Below the pieces are notes generated by a model. The model made no database searches. It was not told the DNA's origin and worked only from the letters and a program-made list of their open reading frames with translations. A stretch of 64,000 nt of DNA from Levilactobacillus mulengensis. Lineage in GTDB: Bacteria; Bacillota; Bacilli; Lactobacillales; Lactobacillaceae. Of this stretch, positions 18,046 through 26,654 are shown one piece after another. The position numbers and the translations under genes were made by a program. The stretch covers positions 62,001-126,000 of the forward strand of contig NZ_RHNW01000007.1 of assembly GCF_003946045.1 (NCBI RefSeq), given 5' to 3'. Numbering within the stretch: position 1 is the first letter of the stretch; every line of letters begins with the position of its first letter.

Positions 18046-18396
18046 TTAGAACCAGCCGTAGCCTAACCAATGATGCTTGGCCTTCGTCCATGAACCGTAA
18101 CGGTTGTGGGCGTAGCGGTCAGCGGTCTTTTCCTGGTTAGCCTTGCTGTAGTCACCCTTCAACATCGAAATGGTGAGTTGGTATTTGCCGTAGTACCGGC
18201 CGTTGTGGGCGCGGTAGTTGCCGCCGGATTCCTTAACGGCGATCCAGGCCTTGGCGCGTTGTTCCTTCTTGGATAAGTTGGACACGTAGGTCACGCTGGC
18301 TTCGGCAGTCGTTGTTGAATTCACAACGGATGAGACACTAGGGAGGGTCAGTGAAACGACCATCACGATAACCATGAATAGAGTTTTAAGTTTCAA
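18046..18396 (-). CDS. Small secreted Apf/lysozyme-like wall protein
   Basis: 116 residues: signal peptide (about 1-33, ending EASV), then a single domain with AWIAVKESGGNYRAHNGRY and YGKYQL, ending YGSWTKAKHHWLGYGWF. This domain is that of aggregation-promoting-factor/resuscitation-type proteins; the Glu in KESGG is the presumed catalytic acid of a lysozyme-like fold acting on peptidoglycan. The start is TTG at 18396, set by AAGGAGGGTG; the next Met is inside the signal peptide. It equals the last 65 residues of the two LysM proteins next door but has no LysM, so it is probably released rather than wall-bound. Confidence 0.85.
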   Translation of the reverse strand: MKLKTLFMVIVMVVSLTLPSVSSVVNSTTTAEASVTYVSNLSKKEQRAKAWIAVKESGGNYRAHNGRYYGKYQLTISMLKGDYSKANQEKTADRYAHNRYGSWTKAKHHWLGYGWF

Positions 18397-18467
18397 CTGA
18401 ACACCCTCCTTAACGAATTTGTTAAGAATATCATAACGTTCTTAAGTTACAGCCCCGTTGTCTAAAT

Positions 18468-18484
18468 GTTACAAACCTGTAACG
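18468..18484 (-). promoter_or_regulatory. WalR-like direct repeat upstream of the 18046 gene
   Basis: On the minus strand, CGTTAC-AGGTT-TGTAAC differs at one base from TGTWAH-N5-TGTWAH, the box of the essential WalRK cell-wall regulator of Firmicutes. The gene type fits this regulon. Confidence 0.45.
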
Positions 18485-18544
18485 GCCCACCCCATTTTGG
18501 CCCGTCTGGTGTAATATATTGTCGTTTAAGCCCGGTGGGACCAC

Positions 18545-18583
18545 GAAAAAACGGCGATCAGTTAAAGGCACTGCACCGTCGTT
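18545..18583 (-). terminator. Terminator of the 18623 gene
   Basis: On the minus strand, AACGACGG pairs with a matching CGCCGTTTTTTC end across a long loop; the T run is clear and the stem is short. Confidence 0.6.
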
Positions 18584-18622
18584 TTCTGAATTATTTATTA
18601 AATTGACCGAACCAAGTTGGAT

Positions 18623-19249
18623 TTAGTACCAGCCGTTTGCTTGCCAGAAGGACTTCGCAGCGGCCCATGAGCCGTAACGGGAGCTAACGTAAGAGTTGGC
18701 AACCTTTTCCTGGTTAGCGGCTGAGTAATCCCCGTTCAGGTATGACTTGCTCAATTGGTACTTCCCGTAGTAGTTACCGTTAGAGGCCGTGTAAGAGCCA
18801 CCAGACTCTTTGTTAGCGATCCAAGCCTTAGCTGAAGAGCCAGAGGTAGACGTCGTTGAAGTGGCCGTAGAAGCGCTGCTGGTCGTCCCAGTGGTGGCTT
18901 GGCTACTGTAGTTGCTGGTTGAAGCGGTATTGTTAGTCGTGTTGCTGGTTGTCGTCGTGGATTGGCTAGGCGTGGTGGTAGCGGCACTAGTCGTTGACGT
19001 CGTGGTGCTAGTGGCGTCAGGAATTTCTAAGGATTCACCCACGTAAATCAAGTTAACGTTCTTTAAGTTGTTGGCTTTTTCGATTGAGGAGACGCTAGAT
19101 TTGTACTGGTTAGCAATCTTGGCAACCGTGTCTCCCGACTTCACCGTTACCCGGACGTCGGCGTTGGCGGAAGTAGTGCTGGCAAATAACCCGGCACCTA
19201 ATACGGCTGCAGTTCCTAAAGTAGATACTAAAACTTTTTTGATATTCAT
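18623..19249 (-). CDS. LysM-containing secreted Apf-type lytic protein (paralog 1)
   Basis: 208 residues: signal peptide (1-30, cut near NADVR), one LysM domain (VKSGDTVAKIANQY to ESLEIP, about 36-77) that binds peptidoglycan, a Thr/Ser-rich linker (about 78-142) and a C-terminal Apf/lysozyme-like domain (AWIANKESGGSYTASNG to AKSFWQANGWY). The 20005 gene is a close paralog with the same architecture: signal, LysM and catalytic parts align almost without gaps and only the linker differs. The ATG at 19249 is 12 nt after GGAGG, rather long spacing. Likely role: wall turnover, aggregation or cell separation. Confidence 0.9.
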   Translation of the reverse strand: MNIKKVLVSTLGTAAVLGAGLFASTTSANADVRVTVKSGDTVAKIANQYKSSVSSIEKANNLKNVNLIYVGESLEIPDATSTTTSTTSAATTTPSQSTTTTSNTTNNTASTSNYSSQATTGTTSSASTATSTTSTSGSSAKAWIANKESGGSYTASNGNYYGKYQLSKSYLNGDYSAANQEKVANSYVSSRYGSWAAAKSFWQANGWY

Positions 19250-19346
19250 AAAAATGAATGTCCTCCTTTTGATTAGTGAATCTGTCTATCAATTACTTAA
19301 CGAGACCTATCATAACCCGCGGAGGTTACACCGCCATTGTTCCTAA

Positions 19347-19391
19347 GTTACGCCCACATTAAGAAAAACCGGCTTAAATGACAAACCGTAA
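19347..19391 (-). promoter_or_regulatory. Conserved upstream element of LysM paralog 1
   Basis: On the minus strand, TTACGG-N2-TGTCAT, then 9 nt, then TTTTTCTTAATGTGGGCGTA (18 of 20 bases shared with the second copy). The same blocks in the same order lie before paralog 2 (20697-20741), although the coding linkers and remaining upstream DNA have diverged. It probably contains the promoter and a regulator site. Confidence 0.5.
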
Positions 19392-19838
19392 CGTGGTTAA
19401 TCCCGTTGCAACATTAACCGGGTTTACGGTCCTTACGTTGCGGTCATGTGACGGTTACGGGCTGGGTAGTGAACCCGACTTGCTTGAAATTAGTGGTTGA
19501 GATTGCCTGGCGCTCAGAAATGTTGTTGTTAAATTTGATGTTTCGTTTGAAATTACCGTTAGTGATAACGCGCCATTCGTTGTGAGCTGCCTTTGAGCCA
19601 TGTTAAAAATCGGACTGTTGTCAGATGGTTACTCATCATTTCTTCTATAGTAAATGGGAATTGTTTTCACTGTGGCTATTGCTGATTACCGGCACCACAT
19701 AGTGTTAGGCGGGAATTCTAGTCTGGCCTTTCTCTCGATTCGGCTTACTTTAGACCGTTTGACTGGTTCTCCACGGACCTATCCCGATGCTGGCAGCCTC
19801 CGAAACGTGCTACGACAGCCAGGTCCCTGCGCTTAACC
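19392..19838. other. Intergenic stretch without recognised gene
   Basis: About 450 nt with no frame preceded by a ribosome site and no promoter I trust. Part may be the decayed remains of a gene. It ends at the hairpin 19840-19880. Confidence 0.4.
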
Positions 19839-19839
19839 C

Positions 19840-19880
19840 CGGTTCAGCAACGACCCAAGCCCGGGGTCGTTACTGAACCG
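19840..19880. repeat. Isolated 17-bp inverted repeat
   Basis: CGGTTCAGCAACGACCC (19840-19856) pairs with GGGTCGTTACTGAACCG (19864-19880) with one mismatch and a 7-nt loop. No T run follows on either strand, so it is not a standard terminator, and the nearest gene end (20005) already has its own terminator at 19921-19955. Confidence 0.65.
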
Positions 19881-19920
19881 ACGTTAATGCTCAGGACCTA
19901 ACCGCCCCGCTCCGCACTCT

Positions 19921-19955
19921 AAAAAAAGCGCCCACAGACCTGCATCTGTGGGCGC
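19921..19955 (-). terminator. Terminator of the 20005 gene
   Basis: A perfect 11-bp stem, GCGCCCACAGA with TCTGTGGGCGC, followed by TTTTTTT on the minus strand. Confidence 0.95.
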
Positions 19956-20004
19956 CACTTGAATTTAAACGTTAATTTGTTGGCTTATCTAAGCTATTTC
20001 TAGT

Positions 20005-20619
20005 TTAGTACCAGCCGTTTGCTTGCCAGAAGGCTTGCGCAGCTGACCATGAGCCGTAACGGGAAGCTACGTATGAGTTGGCAACCTTTTCTTGGTTGGC
20101 GGCTGAGTAGTCACCGTTCAAATAGGAAGAGCTCAGTTGGTACTTACCCACGTATTGGCCGTTAGTTGCTGAGTATGAACCGCCAGATTCCTTGTTGGCG
20201 ATCCAAGCCTTAGCACTGGCTTCTGAACCAGATACACCGGTTGAAGCAGTCTTGTTGCTGCTAGTTTGGGTGTTCGTGGTTGCTTGGCTGCTTTGGCTAG
20301 TCGTGGATTGGCTAGTTTGGTTAGCAGTCGTAGTCGTGTTTTGGCTAGCAGCAGTGTTAGTAGAAGTCGTGGTAGCTTGTTTGCTTGAAGGTACGCTCAA
20401 CGTTTGGCCGACGTAGATCAAGTTACTGTTGCTCAAGCTGTTAGCACTTTCGATAGCGTTAACGGATGAGTCGTACTTGTTGGCTAATGACCAAACAGAA
20501 TCCCCCTGCTTGACCGTAACATTCGTATCGGCGTTGGCCGTTACGTTAGTGGCGAAGAGGCCGGCACCGACAATGGCAACCGTACCCAAAGTATTAACTA
20601 AAGCTTTTTTGATATTCAT
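20005..20619 (-). CDS. LysM-containing secreted Apf-type lytic protein (paralog 2)
   Basis: 204 residues: signal peptide (1-30), LysM (VKQGDSVWSLANKYDSSV to QTLSVP, about 36-77), Gln/Thr/Ser-rich linker (about 79-136) and C-terminal catalytic-type domain with KESGG and the end AAQAFWQANGWY. It is the tandem paralog of the 18623 gene, 755 nt away, and arose by duplication. The linker is Gln-rich here and Thr-rich in the other, as expected for a freely evolving spacer. Confidence 0.9.
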   Translation of the reverse strand: MNIKKALVNTLGTVAIVGAGLFATNVTANADTNVTVKQGDSVWSLANKYDSSVNAIESANSLSNSNLIYVGQTLSVPSSKQATTTSTNTAASQNTTTTANQTSQSTTSQSSQATTNTQTSSNKTASTGVSGSEASAKAWIANKESGGSYSATNGQYVGKYQLSSSYLNGDYSAANQEKVANSYVASRYGSWSAAQAFWQANGWY

Positions 20620-20696
20620 AATAAATGAACGTCCTCCTTTGTTTGCTTAACGGCTATTAGAATAACTGATGGTTGTGTCAGTTAGATTGGCGTTAC

Positions 20697-20741
20697 GTTA
20701 CGCCAGCATTAAGAAAAATATTACAGTATGACATTCCGTAA
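20697..20741 (-). promoter_or_regulatory. Conserved upstream element of LysM paralog 2
   Basis: On the minus strand, TTACGG-N2-TGTCAT (20728-20741), 9 nt, then TTTTTCTTAATGCTGGCGTA; compare 19347-19391. The distance to the start codon is 78 nt here and 98 nt in paralog 1. Confidence 0.5.
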
Positions 20742-21122
20742 TATTTGTAACTCTATTGTCACATAAACCGCTTTTTTACCCCTGTTTTTGCCCAGATGAG
20801 GCGAAACGAGGTCGGTATTTGAGTGCTTTTTGCACGTAAAAACGGGATTTTTTTGCCTGTTTTCATGAAAATTTGATGAAATTCCGGTCCATTTATGGTC
20901 ATTTTCATAGTTCTGCTTATTAACAGTTAAGCAAAATCGGTCGATTTGAACTGGGCTAGCCACCCTAACTCTCTCAACATTTTGCCCAACCAATCAAAAT
21001 AAACCAAGCACCAATCGTAAAATCCCACCGCCAGTCAGTTAAATAAATTTCGTTATATTATAGTAGAAACCGATCATTTAAGTGGAAAGATCTCCCAATC
21101 GATCACCCCTTTTGACCACGCA
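20742..21122. other. Intergenic stretch between the LysM gene and adhE
   Basis: About 380 nt. A 90-codon open frame on the minus strand (20721-20993) has no ribosome site and a composition unlike a protein. I see no other structure. Confidence 0.4.
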
Positions 21123-21123
21123 C

Positions 21124-21156
21124 AAAAAAACCGCTCAGCCCTCAGGCCAAGCGGAT
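21124..21156 (-). terminator. Terminator of adhE
   Basis: On the minus strand, CCGCTTGGCC pairs with GGCTGAGCGG and is followed by TTTTTTT. Confidence 0.9.
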
Positions 21157-21187
21157 TTTTCGAATTTACCGACAAGAATTTCAACCG

Positions 21188-23806
21188 TTATTTTTCAACG
21201 TTCTTCCCGTCGTACTCATCAATCATAATTTGCTTCAGTTCAGAAACCAGTGGCTCACGTGGGTTAGCGGTCGTGCATTGGTCTTCGAAGGCCAGTTCGG
21301 CTAACTTGTCGACTGCCTTATCGAAGTGGGCCTTGTCCACGCCGTTAGCCTTCAAGCTCAAGGTCACGTCAACTGAGTGGGCCAAGTCGATGATCTTCTT
21401 GACTAAGGCTTCCTTCAGTTCTTCCTTGGTCGTTCCTGGCAAGCCAAGGTAGCGCGCGATTTGGGCGTAATCTTCGTCAGCCCGGAAGTATTCATACTTA
21501 GGCCACATGGTCAGCTTCGTTGGTTCTTGGAAGTTGTACCGGATCACGTGTGGCAAGGTGATGGCAATGGCTAACCCATGAGGCAGGCCGAATTCCCCAC
21601 CCAGTTTGTGGGCGATAGAGTGGTCGACCCCGAGGAAGGCGTTGGCAAAGGCCATCCCGGCTAACGTTGATGCATTGTGCATTTCTTCGCGGGCGGTAAT
21701 ATCGCCGTTGTAAGAGTTGGTCAGGTTATCCATCACTAACTTAATCGCTTGCAGTGACCATGGACGGGTGTAATCGGACGCCATGTTGGAAACGTATGAT
21801 TCGATGGCGTGGGTCAGCACGTCCAGTCCAGAGTAAGCAACCGTCTTCTTAGGCACCGTTTCGATAAATTGTGAGTCCACGATGGCAACGTCTGGCGTCA
21901 ACGCGTAGTCGGCCAATGGGTACTTCACGTGGGTCTTGGAATCGGTGATGACGGAGAATGGCGTCACTTCAGAACCAGTCCCTGAAGTCGTTGGAATCGC
22001 AACGAATTGCGCCTTGTGTGGCTTGTTAAACTTGTAGGCCCGCTTCCGGATGTCCAAGAATTTCTGCTTGGCGCCGAAGAAGCTTGCGGATGGGTCTTCG
22101 TAGAATAACCACATGTTCTTGGCGGCATCCATTGCGGAACCCCCACCTAAAGCCACGATGGTATCTGGCTTGAACATCCGCATTTGCGTAACCCCACGGT
22201 TGACGGTGTCAGTCGTTGGGTCAGGTTCAACGTCGGAGAACAGCGAGTATTCGATCCCGTTTGGTTGACGCTTCAATTCGTTCAGCACCGTGTCAACGTA
22301 ACCCAATTCAACCATGGCTGGGTCGGTCACAAGGAAGACCCGCTTGATGCCAGGCATGTCGTCGAGGTAACGAACGGACGTCTTTTCAAAGTAAACTCGA
22401 GGTAATTTAATCCACTGCATATTATTTCGCCGCTTTGCAATCGTTTTGATGTTCAACAGGTCAAATGAGGAAACGTTATGGGACACGGAGTTCTTACCCC
22501 ATGAACCAGTACCTAACGTTAATGAAGGCACCATTTCGTTGTAGAGGTTCCCAATCCCACCAATGGCGGATGGCGTGTTAACCAGAACTCGGCTAGCCTT
22601 CATCTTAATCCCAAATTCGGTGGCTAAATCGTCATCCATGGTGTGAATGGCAGCCGTATGGCCCAGCCCACCGAAGTGCAGCAGTTGGTCACAGAGATCA
22701 AAAGCATTTTCCTTGCTGGTAGCCTTGTAAACGGAAATCATTGGGCTCAATTTTTCTTGTGATAATGGGAACTTTGGTCCCACACCGATGATTTCAGCAG
22801 CTAAGACCTTGGTGCCAGCGGGAACTTTGATACCGGCAATGTCAGCAATCTTTTGCGCGGACATCCCAGGAATCGGGCCCTTAACGCCACCTTCAGGCTT
22901 GAACATGGCGTCGGCCAAAGCCTTTTCGTCGCTCTTCTTAATGAAGAAAACGCCGCGGTCTTGCATTTCTTTCTTCGTTTCCGCGTAGATTTCGTGGTCG
23001 ATGACGGCACTGTTTTCAGAAGCACAAACCATCCCGTTATCAAACGTCTTGGATAAGACGATGTCGTAGACAGCCCGCTTGATGTTAGCGGTCTTTTCGA
23101 TGTAGGCTGGGCCGTTACCAGGACCAACCCCTAAGGCTGGCTTCCCGGTTGAGTAAGCCGCCTTGACCATGCCAGGACCACCGGTAGCCAGAACACTGGC
23201 AACCATTGGGTGGTTCATCAAAGCAGTCGTGGCTTCGATACTTGGTGTTTCAATCCAGGAAATCACACCCTCTGGGGCCCCAGCAGCGATAGCAGCGTCG
23301 CGAACGACTTTAGCGGCCATCACGGATGACTTTTGGGCTTGTGGGTGGAAGGCGAAGATGATTGGGTTCCGCGTCTTCACAGCAATCAATGACTTGAACA
23401 GCGTCGTGGACGTTGGGTTGGTAACGGGGGTAACCCCAGCTAAGATTCCCAGTGGTTCAGCAACGGTGATCAGTTGACGTTCGTGGTCATCTTTAATGAT
23501 GCCGACCGTCTTATCTTTTTTAATCGAGTGCCAAATTTCTTCAGTGGCGAACATGTTCTTGATGGCTTTGTCTTCCATAACACCCCGACCAGTTTCGTCG
23601 AAGGCGGCCTTAGCCAACTCCATGTGGTGGTCCAGGCCGGCGATAGCCATTTGGTGGACGATGTGGTCAACCTTTTCTTGGTCGAAGCTGTCCATGGCAC
23701 ATAAAGCATCGTGGGCTTTAGCAGTGAGCCGGTCGATCATTTGATCAACAGTTTCAGTGCTTTCTTGGTTTTTAGTTGTTTTTTTCTCTTTCACGTCTTT
23801 TAACAT
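21188..23806 (-). CDS. adhE: Bifunctional acetaldehyde-CoA/alcohol dehydrogenase
   Basis: 872 residues, the standard AdhE fusion. Residues 1 to about 440 form the CoA-acylating aldehyde dehydrogenase, with the active Cys in DNGMVCASENS (about 260); about 450-872 form the iron-dependent alcohol dehydrogenase, with GGGSAMDAAK and the His-rich metal site HSIAHKLGGEFGLPHG (about 730). It reduces acetyl-CoA to ethanol and consumes two NADH; it forms spirosomes in other bacteria. GGAGGCATAAGA precedes the ATG at 23806. Two Rex-like sites and a cre-like site lie upstream. Confidence 0.97.
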   Translation of the reverse strand: MLKDVKEKKTTKNQESTETVDQMIDRLTAKAHDALCAMDSFDQEKVDHIVHQMAIAGLDHHMELAKAAFDETGRGVMEDKAIKNMFATEEIWHSIKKDKTVGIIKDDHERQLITVAEPLGILAGVTPVTNPTSTTLFKSLIAVKTRNPIIFAFHPQAQKSSVMAAKVVRDAAIAAGAPEGVISWIETPSIEATTALMNHPMVASVLATGGPGMVKAAYSTGKPALGVGPGNGPAYIEKTANIKRAVYDIVLSKTFDNGMVCASENSAVIDHEIYAETKKEMQDRGVFFIKKSDEKALADAMFKPEGGVKGPIPGMSAQKIADIAGIKVPAGTKVLAAEIIGVGPKFPLSQEKLSPMISVYKATSKENAFDLCDQLLHFGGLGHTAAIHTMDDDLATEFGIKMKASRVLVNTPSAIGGIGNLYNEMVPSLTLGTGSWGKNSVSHNVSSFDLLNIKTIAKRRNNMQWIKLPRVYFEKTSVRYLDDMPGIKRVFLVTDPAMVELGYVDTVLNELKRQPNGIEYSLFSDVEPDPTTDTVNRGVTQMRMFKPDTIVALGGGSAMDAAKNMWLFYEDPSASFFGAKQKFLDIRKRAYKFNKPHKAQFVAIPTTSGTGSEVTPFSVITDSKTHVKYPLADYALTPDVAIVDSQFIETVPKKTVAYSGLDVLTHAIESYVSNMASDYTRPWSLQAIKLVMDNLTNSYNGDITAREEMHNASTLAGMAFANAFLGVDHSIAHKLGGEFGLPHGLAIAITLPHVIRYNFQEPTKLTMWPKYEYFRADEDYAQIARYLGLPGTTKEELKEALVKKIIDLAHSVDVTLSLKANGVDKAHFDKAVDKLAELAFEDQCTTANPREPLVSELKQIMIDEYDGKNVEK

Positions 23807-23834
23807 TCTTATGCCTCCATTTTTGAAAACATCC

Positions 23835-23910
23835 TTGTTAACTTCTTCACGAGATATATCATATCATGATTTCAGAATTACGCAAGCCCTTTTTGTTAAA
23901 AATATCACAA
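23835..23910 (-). promoter_or_regulatory. adhE promoter flanked by two Rex-like operators
   Basis: TTGTTAACTTCTTCACGA (23835-23852) and TTGTTAAAAATATCACAA (23893-23910) each differ at two bases from the Rex site TTGTGAANNNNTTCACAA. Between them on the minus strand lies a promoter, TTGCGT (23880-23885), 16 nt, then ATCATA read as TATGAT (23858-23863). One operator would sit just downstream of the start point and the other upstream of the -35 box. Confidence 0.6.
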
Positions 23911-23964
23911 TTAATTTGTTTAGCTAGTTAACCCATTAGTAGCAAGGACTAGAGCCATCTAGAA

Positions 23965-23978
23965 TGAAAGCGCATACA
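23965..23978 (-). promoter_or_regulatory. cre-like site upstream of adhE
   Basis: TGAAAGCGCATACA matches TGWAANCGNTNWCA except at one position. It lies about 80 nt upstream of the proposed -35 box. Confidence 0.35.
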
Positions 23979-24252
23979 TAATCGCAAAAGAAATTTCTGG
24001 TTAAATAAGTCTGTGAATTAAATCACTACCCGACTGTTTTGTTTTCATAATTTCTATGAAAATAGCCTAAATGAACCAGTTACCCTTCGCTACATCCCCC
24101 ACTATCCAAAATGCCCCGAAGTAACCAACTATTTTCTCCGGTTGTTCTATAAAGATTATGCTAAAGTAGTAGATATAGAAGCCGTTTAAGGGAATAATTG
24201 TTTGACGACTGACTATATGTAGAATGGCAGTAACGACGCTTTAATCACATCT

Positions 24253-24717
24253 CACAGCGTCTCAAGCCAGCAACCCGTTGGTAGAAACAAAACCAGAAAA
24301 CAATCAGAAACAAATGACTACCACAGTACAATCAGAGTCACTGTATCAGCCGCAGGGGCGGGGAAAATGGGTTCAGCCGTGGGATTTCCTGAGGGAACCT
24401 CAGGAAATGGTGACTTTGAGACGCGCCTTTGGCGGCTCAGAGCAAGTCCCGAGACCGCCCTTTGGCTCGGGACGTCCTCCCCACAGCGTTTCAAATCAAC
24501 ACCCCACTGGAGAAACTAAACCAGAAAACGACCAGAAACAAATAACCACCGCAGTCCAATCAGAGCTGCCGTGTCAGCCGCAGGGGCGCCAGAAATGGGC
24601 TCAGCCGTGGGATTTCCTGAGAGAACCTCAGGAAATGGTGACTTTGAGACGCGCCCTTGGCGGCTCAGAGCAAGTCCCGAGACCGCCCTTTGGCTCGGGG
24701 CGTCCTCCCCACAGCGT
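24253..24717 (+). repeat. Tandem duplication of a 228-229 bp intergenic unit
   Basis: Unit 1 (24253-24481) and unit 2 (24482-24709) are nearly the same, each starting with CACAGCGT; a third CACAGCGT begins at 24710. Each unit has a weakly structured first half (AACCAGAAAAC, ACAATCAGA) and the hairpins of the structured element in the second half. The last outer arm exists only after unit 2. Confidence 0.85.
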
Positions 24718-24748
24718 CACGGCCCATTTCTGGCGCCCCGGAGGCGGC
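24343..24748 (+). repeat. Structured intergenic element A1/A2 (multibranched, two tandem copies)
   Basis: Copy A2 (24571-24748): an outer perfect 18-bp stem, GGGGCGCCAGAAATGGGC (24583-24600) with 24722-24739; hairpin P2 ATTTCCTGAG/CTCAGGAAAT (24612-24636); P3 CTTTGAG/CTCAGAG (24642-24670); P4 CCCGAG/CTCGGG (24676-24699). Conserved linkers CAGCCGTGGGA and CCCCACAGCGT. Copy A1 (24343-24490) has the left outer arm and P2-P4 but lacks the right outer arm. It ends about 60 nt before the glycerophosphodiesterase gene on the same strand, so it may be in its leader. It resembles elements elsewhere in this window; not recognised. Confidence 0.75.
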
Positions 24749-24810
24749 AACCAAAACCAATTTAACAGAATCACCTACATAATATTTGTTATTGAGAGGA
24801 GTTGAGGACT

Positions 24811-26604
24811 GTGCAGGCATGGCAGTTCTGGCGAGAATCGACCCGCCATTTTTTCCAACACTGGGGCAGTTACGTCACCCTGGTCTTTATCACCAACTTG
24901 GTCATTAGTTACTTAGCGGTGCCGGCCTTTACCTGGCTGACCGCGGCGCTGTTGAAATGGCAGCACGTCCCTTACGTGTCCTACACCAACATCGCTGCCA
25001 TCACGTTGCAGCATCCCCTGGCCATCATCGGCCTTCTACTGATTCTGTTGGCGGTGGTCACGCTGATCTACTGGCAATTCGCCTTCCTCCTACTGGGAAT
25101 CACCAACATTCGAACCGGGCGACCAGACTCCACACGGGCGCTACTGGGCGACACCGTCCGCAGCATTGCCGGCGCCTCCCCTAGCACATTTCTCTTCTTT
25201 ATTGGGTACTTCATCGTCATTATCCCGTTTGGCAGCGAGCTGTTTACCACACCACTGCTCAACAAGGCCAAAATTCCGGCGTTTATCATTAGTTACTTAA
25301 TGGAAAATCCCCTGTGGACGGTCCTGTTGGGCATCTTCTACGTCGGTGCGGCCTACCTGGGGATTCGGTTGATTGCCGTGTTGCCCCTGATGATGATCGA
25401 CCACTACCACAGCCGCGAGGCCATTCGCCTCAGCTGGCACCAGACGCGCCGAAACTTTTGGAACTACTTTAGCAAAATTATTGTGACCCTGGCCCTGGTC
25501 AGTGCCGCCGTCTTTGTCATCTATGCCGCGCTTTACATCGGACAAGTCCTCTTCGACAAGACCAGCTTCGGCTTGGTTGCGGCCACCGTAAACCTCTTTT
25601 TGATGGAAGTCATTACGGAATTTATCGTCTGCTACGCTACCGTGCTGTTCATGATGGTCATCCTCAGCAGTCACGAGGCCCATCGCCGGACGCCGCTGTC
25701 CCTGTTCAGTTTCCGCGAACCAGCGAAGACTAAGTTTCGGACCCGGCTGTTGATCACGAGTGGTCTGGTCGTCATCAGTGCCGCTCTGGTTGGGTTTAAC
25801 CTGGTCTATCTAAACGGCCTCGCCATGAGCAAGCCGCTGACGATTGCCCACCGAGGCGTCGATAACGGCAACGGCGTGCAGAACACGATTCCCGCCATGG
25901 TCAAGACCAGCAAGGAGCGGCCCGACTACGTGGAAATGGACATCCGTATGACCAAGGACCATCAGTTTGTGGTCATGCACGACGCCAACCTGAAGGCGCT
26001 CGCCAACATTAAGAAATCTGTGTCTAAGCTGACATTGAAGCAACTGACTCAGATCACGGTCACGGAAAATGGCTATCAGGCAAAGATTCCCAGCTTCAAT
26101 CACTACCTGAACACGGCCATTGCCCACCACCAGAAACTGCTGATTGAAATCAAGACGGGTGGGGCCGACACCAAAGACTTGCCCGAACGCTTCTACCGGC
26201 AATTTGGGGCACGCATCATGGCAAATCATGAGCAGGTGCACACACTGAGTTACAAAATTATGAACCGACTGAAAAAAGAGCACCCGCAGCTATTTGTCAG
26301 CTACATTATGCCCTACAACCTGACGTTCCCGCAGACCCGGGCCAACGCCTACACCATGGAATCGACGACCCTGAACGATACCTTTATTGACCAGGCCGCT
26401 CGTGAACACAAGAAGGTTTACGCTTGGGATATTGACACCATCACCAATTTGGACCAGATGATGTTCATGGGCGTCAACGGCGTCATCACCAATAACCTGT
26501 CGCTGATCCAACAGGAAATCAAGGACAACACGGATCATCCGAGCTACGCCAACTTACTTTTGACGTTTATGAATGATTTGTCGTTGGAGACGCAGACGCA
26601 ATAG
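24811..26604 (+). CDS. Membrane glycerophosphodiester phosphodiesterase (YqiK/GPDPase_memb + GDPD type)
   Basis: 597 residues. The first ~330 form a membrane domain with about eight helices; the last ~255 are a GDPD domain: IAHRGVDNGNGVQNT (about 344-358), YVEMDIRMTKDHQFVVMHD with the metal ligands Glu and Asp and the catalytic His, then LLIEIKTGG and AWDIDT. It cleaves glycerophosphodiesters, possibly teichoic-acid-related or phospholipid-derived glycerophosphoryl groups, at the outer face. A TTG at 24802 is open, but GAGAGGAG is too close; it fits the GTG at 24811. The A1/A2 element lies directly upstream. Confidence 0.9.
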   Translation: MQAWQFWRESTRHFFQHWGSYVTLVFITNLVISYLAVPAFTWLTAALLKWQHVPYVSYTNIAAITLQHPLAIIGLLLILLAVVTLIYWQFAFLLLGITNIRTGRPDSTRALLGDTVRSIAGASPSTFLFFIGYFIVIIPFGSELFTTPLLNKAKIPAFIISYLMENPLWTVLLGIFYVGAAYLGIRLIAVLPLMMIDHYHSREAIRLSWHQTRRNFWNYFSKIIVTLALVSAAVFVIYAALYIGQVLFDKTSFGLVAATVNLFLMEVITEFIVCYATVLFMMVILSSHEAHRRTPLSLFSFREPAKTKFRTRLLITSGLVVISAALVGFNLVYLNGLAMSKPLTIAHRGVDNGNGVQNTIPAMVKTSKERPDYVEMDIRMTKDHQFVVMHDANLKALANIKKSVSKLTLKQLTQITVTENGYQAKIPSFNHYLNTAIAHHQKLLIEIKTGGADTKDLPERFYRQFGARIMANHEQVHTLSYKIMNRLKKEHPQLFVSYIMPYNLTFPQTRANAYTMESTTLNDTFIDQAAREHKKVYAWDIDTITNLDQMMFMGVNGVITNNLSLIQQEIKDNTDHPSYANLLLTFMNDLSLETQTQ

Positions 26605-26654
26605 ACTGAACGCTAAAAACACCTAGTAACCGGGAATTTCCCTGACTACTGCAA

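Noticed and set aside
19654-19836. 60-codon plus-strand frame between the LysM genes
   Set aside because: No ribosome site and no recognisable sequence.
20721-20993. 90-codon minus-strand frame upstream of LysM paralog 2
   Set aside because: It overlaps the conserved promoter element and has no ribosome site.
24250-24750. CRISPR array
   Set aside because: Only two long imperfect units; no short regular repeats with unique spacers and no cas genes.
24278-24805. 175-codon open frame over the tandem repeat
   Set aside because: No ribosome site; the frame is open because of the repeat, and the translated repeats mirror hairpin arms and not a protein family.
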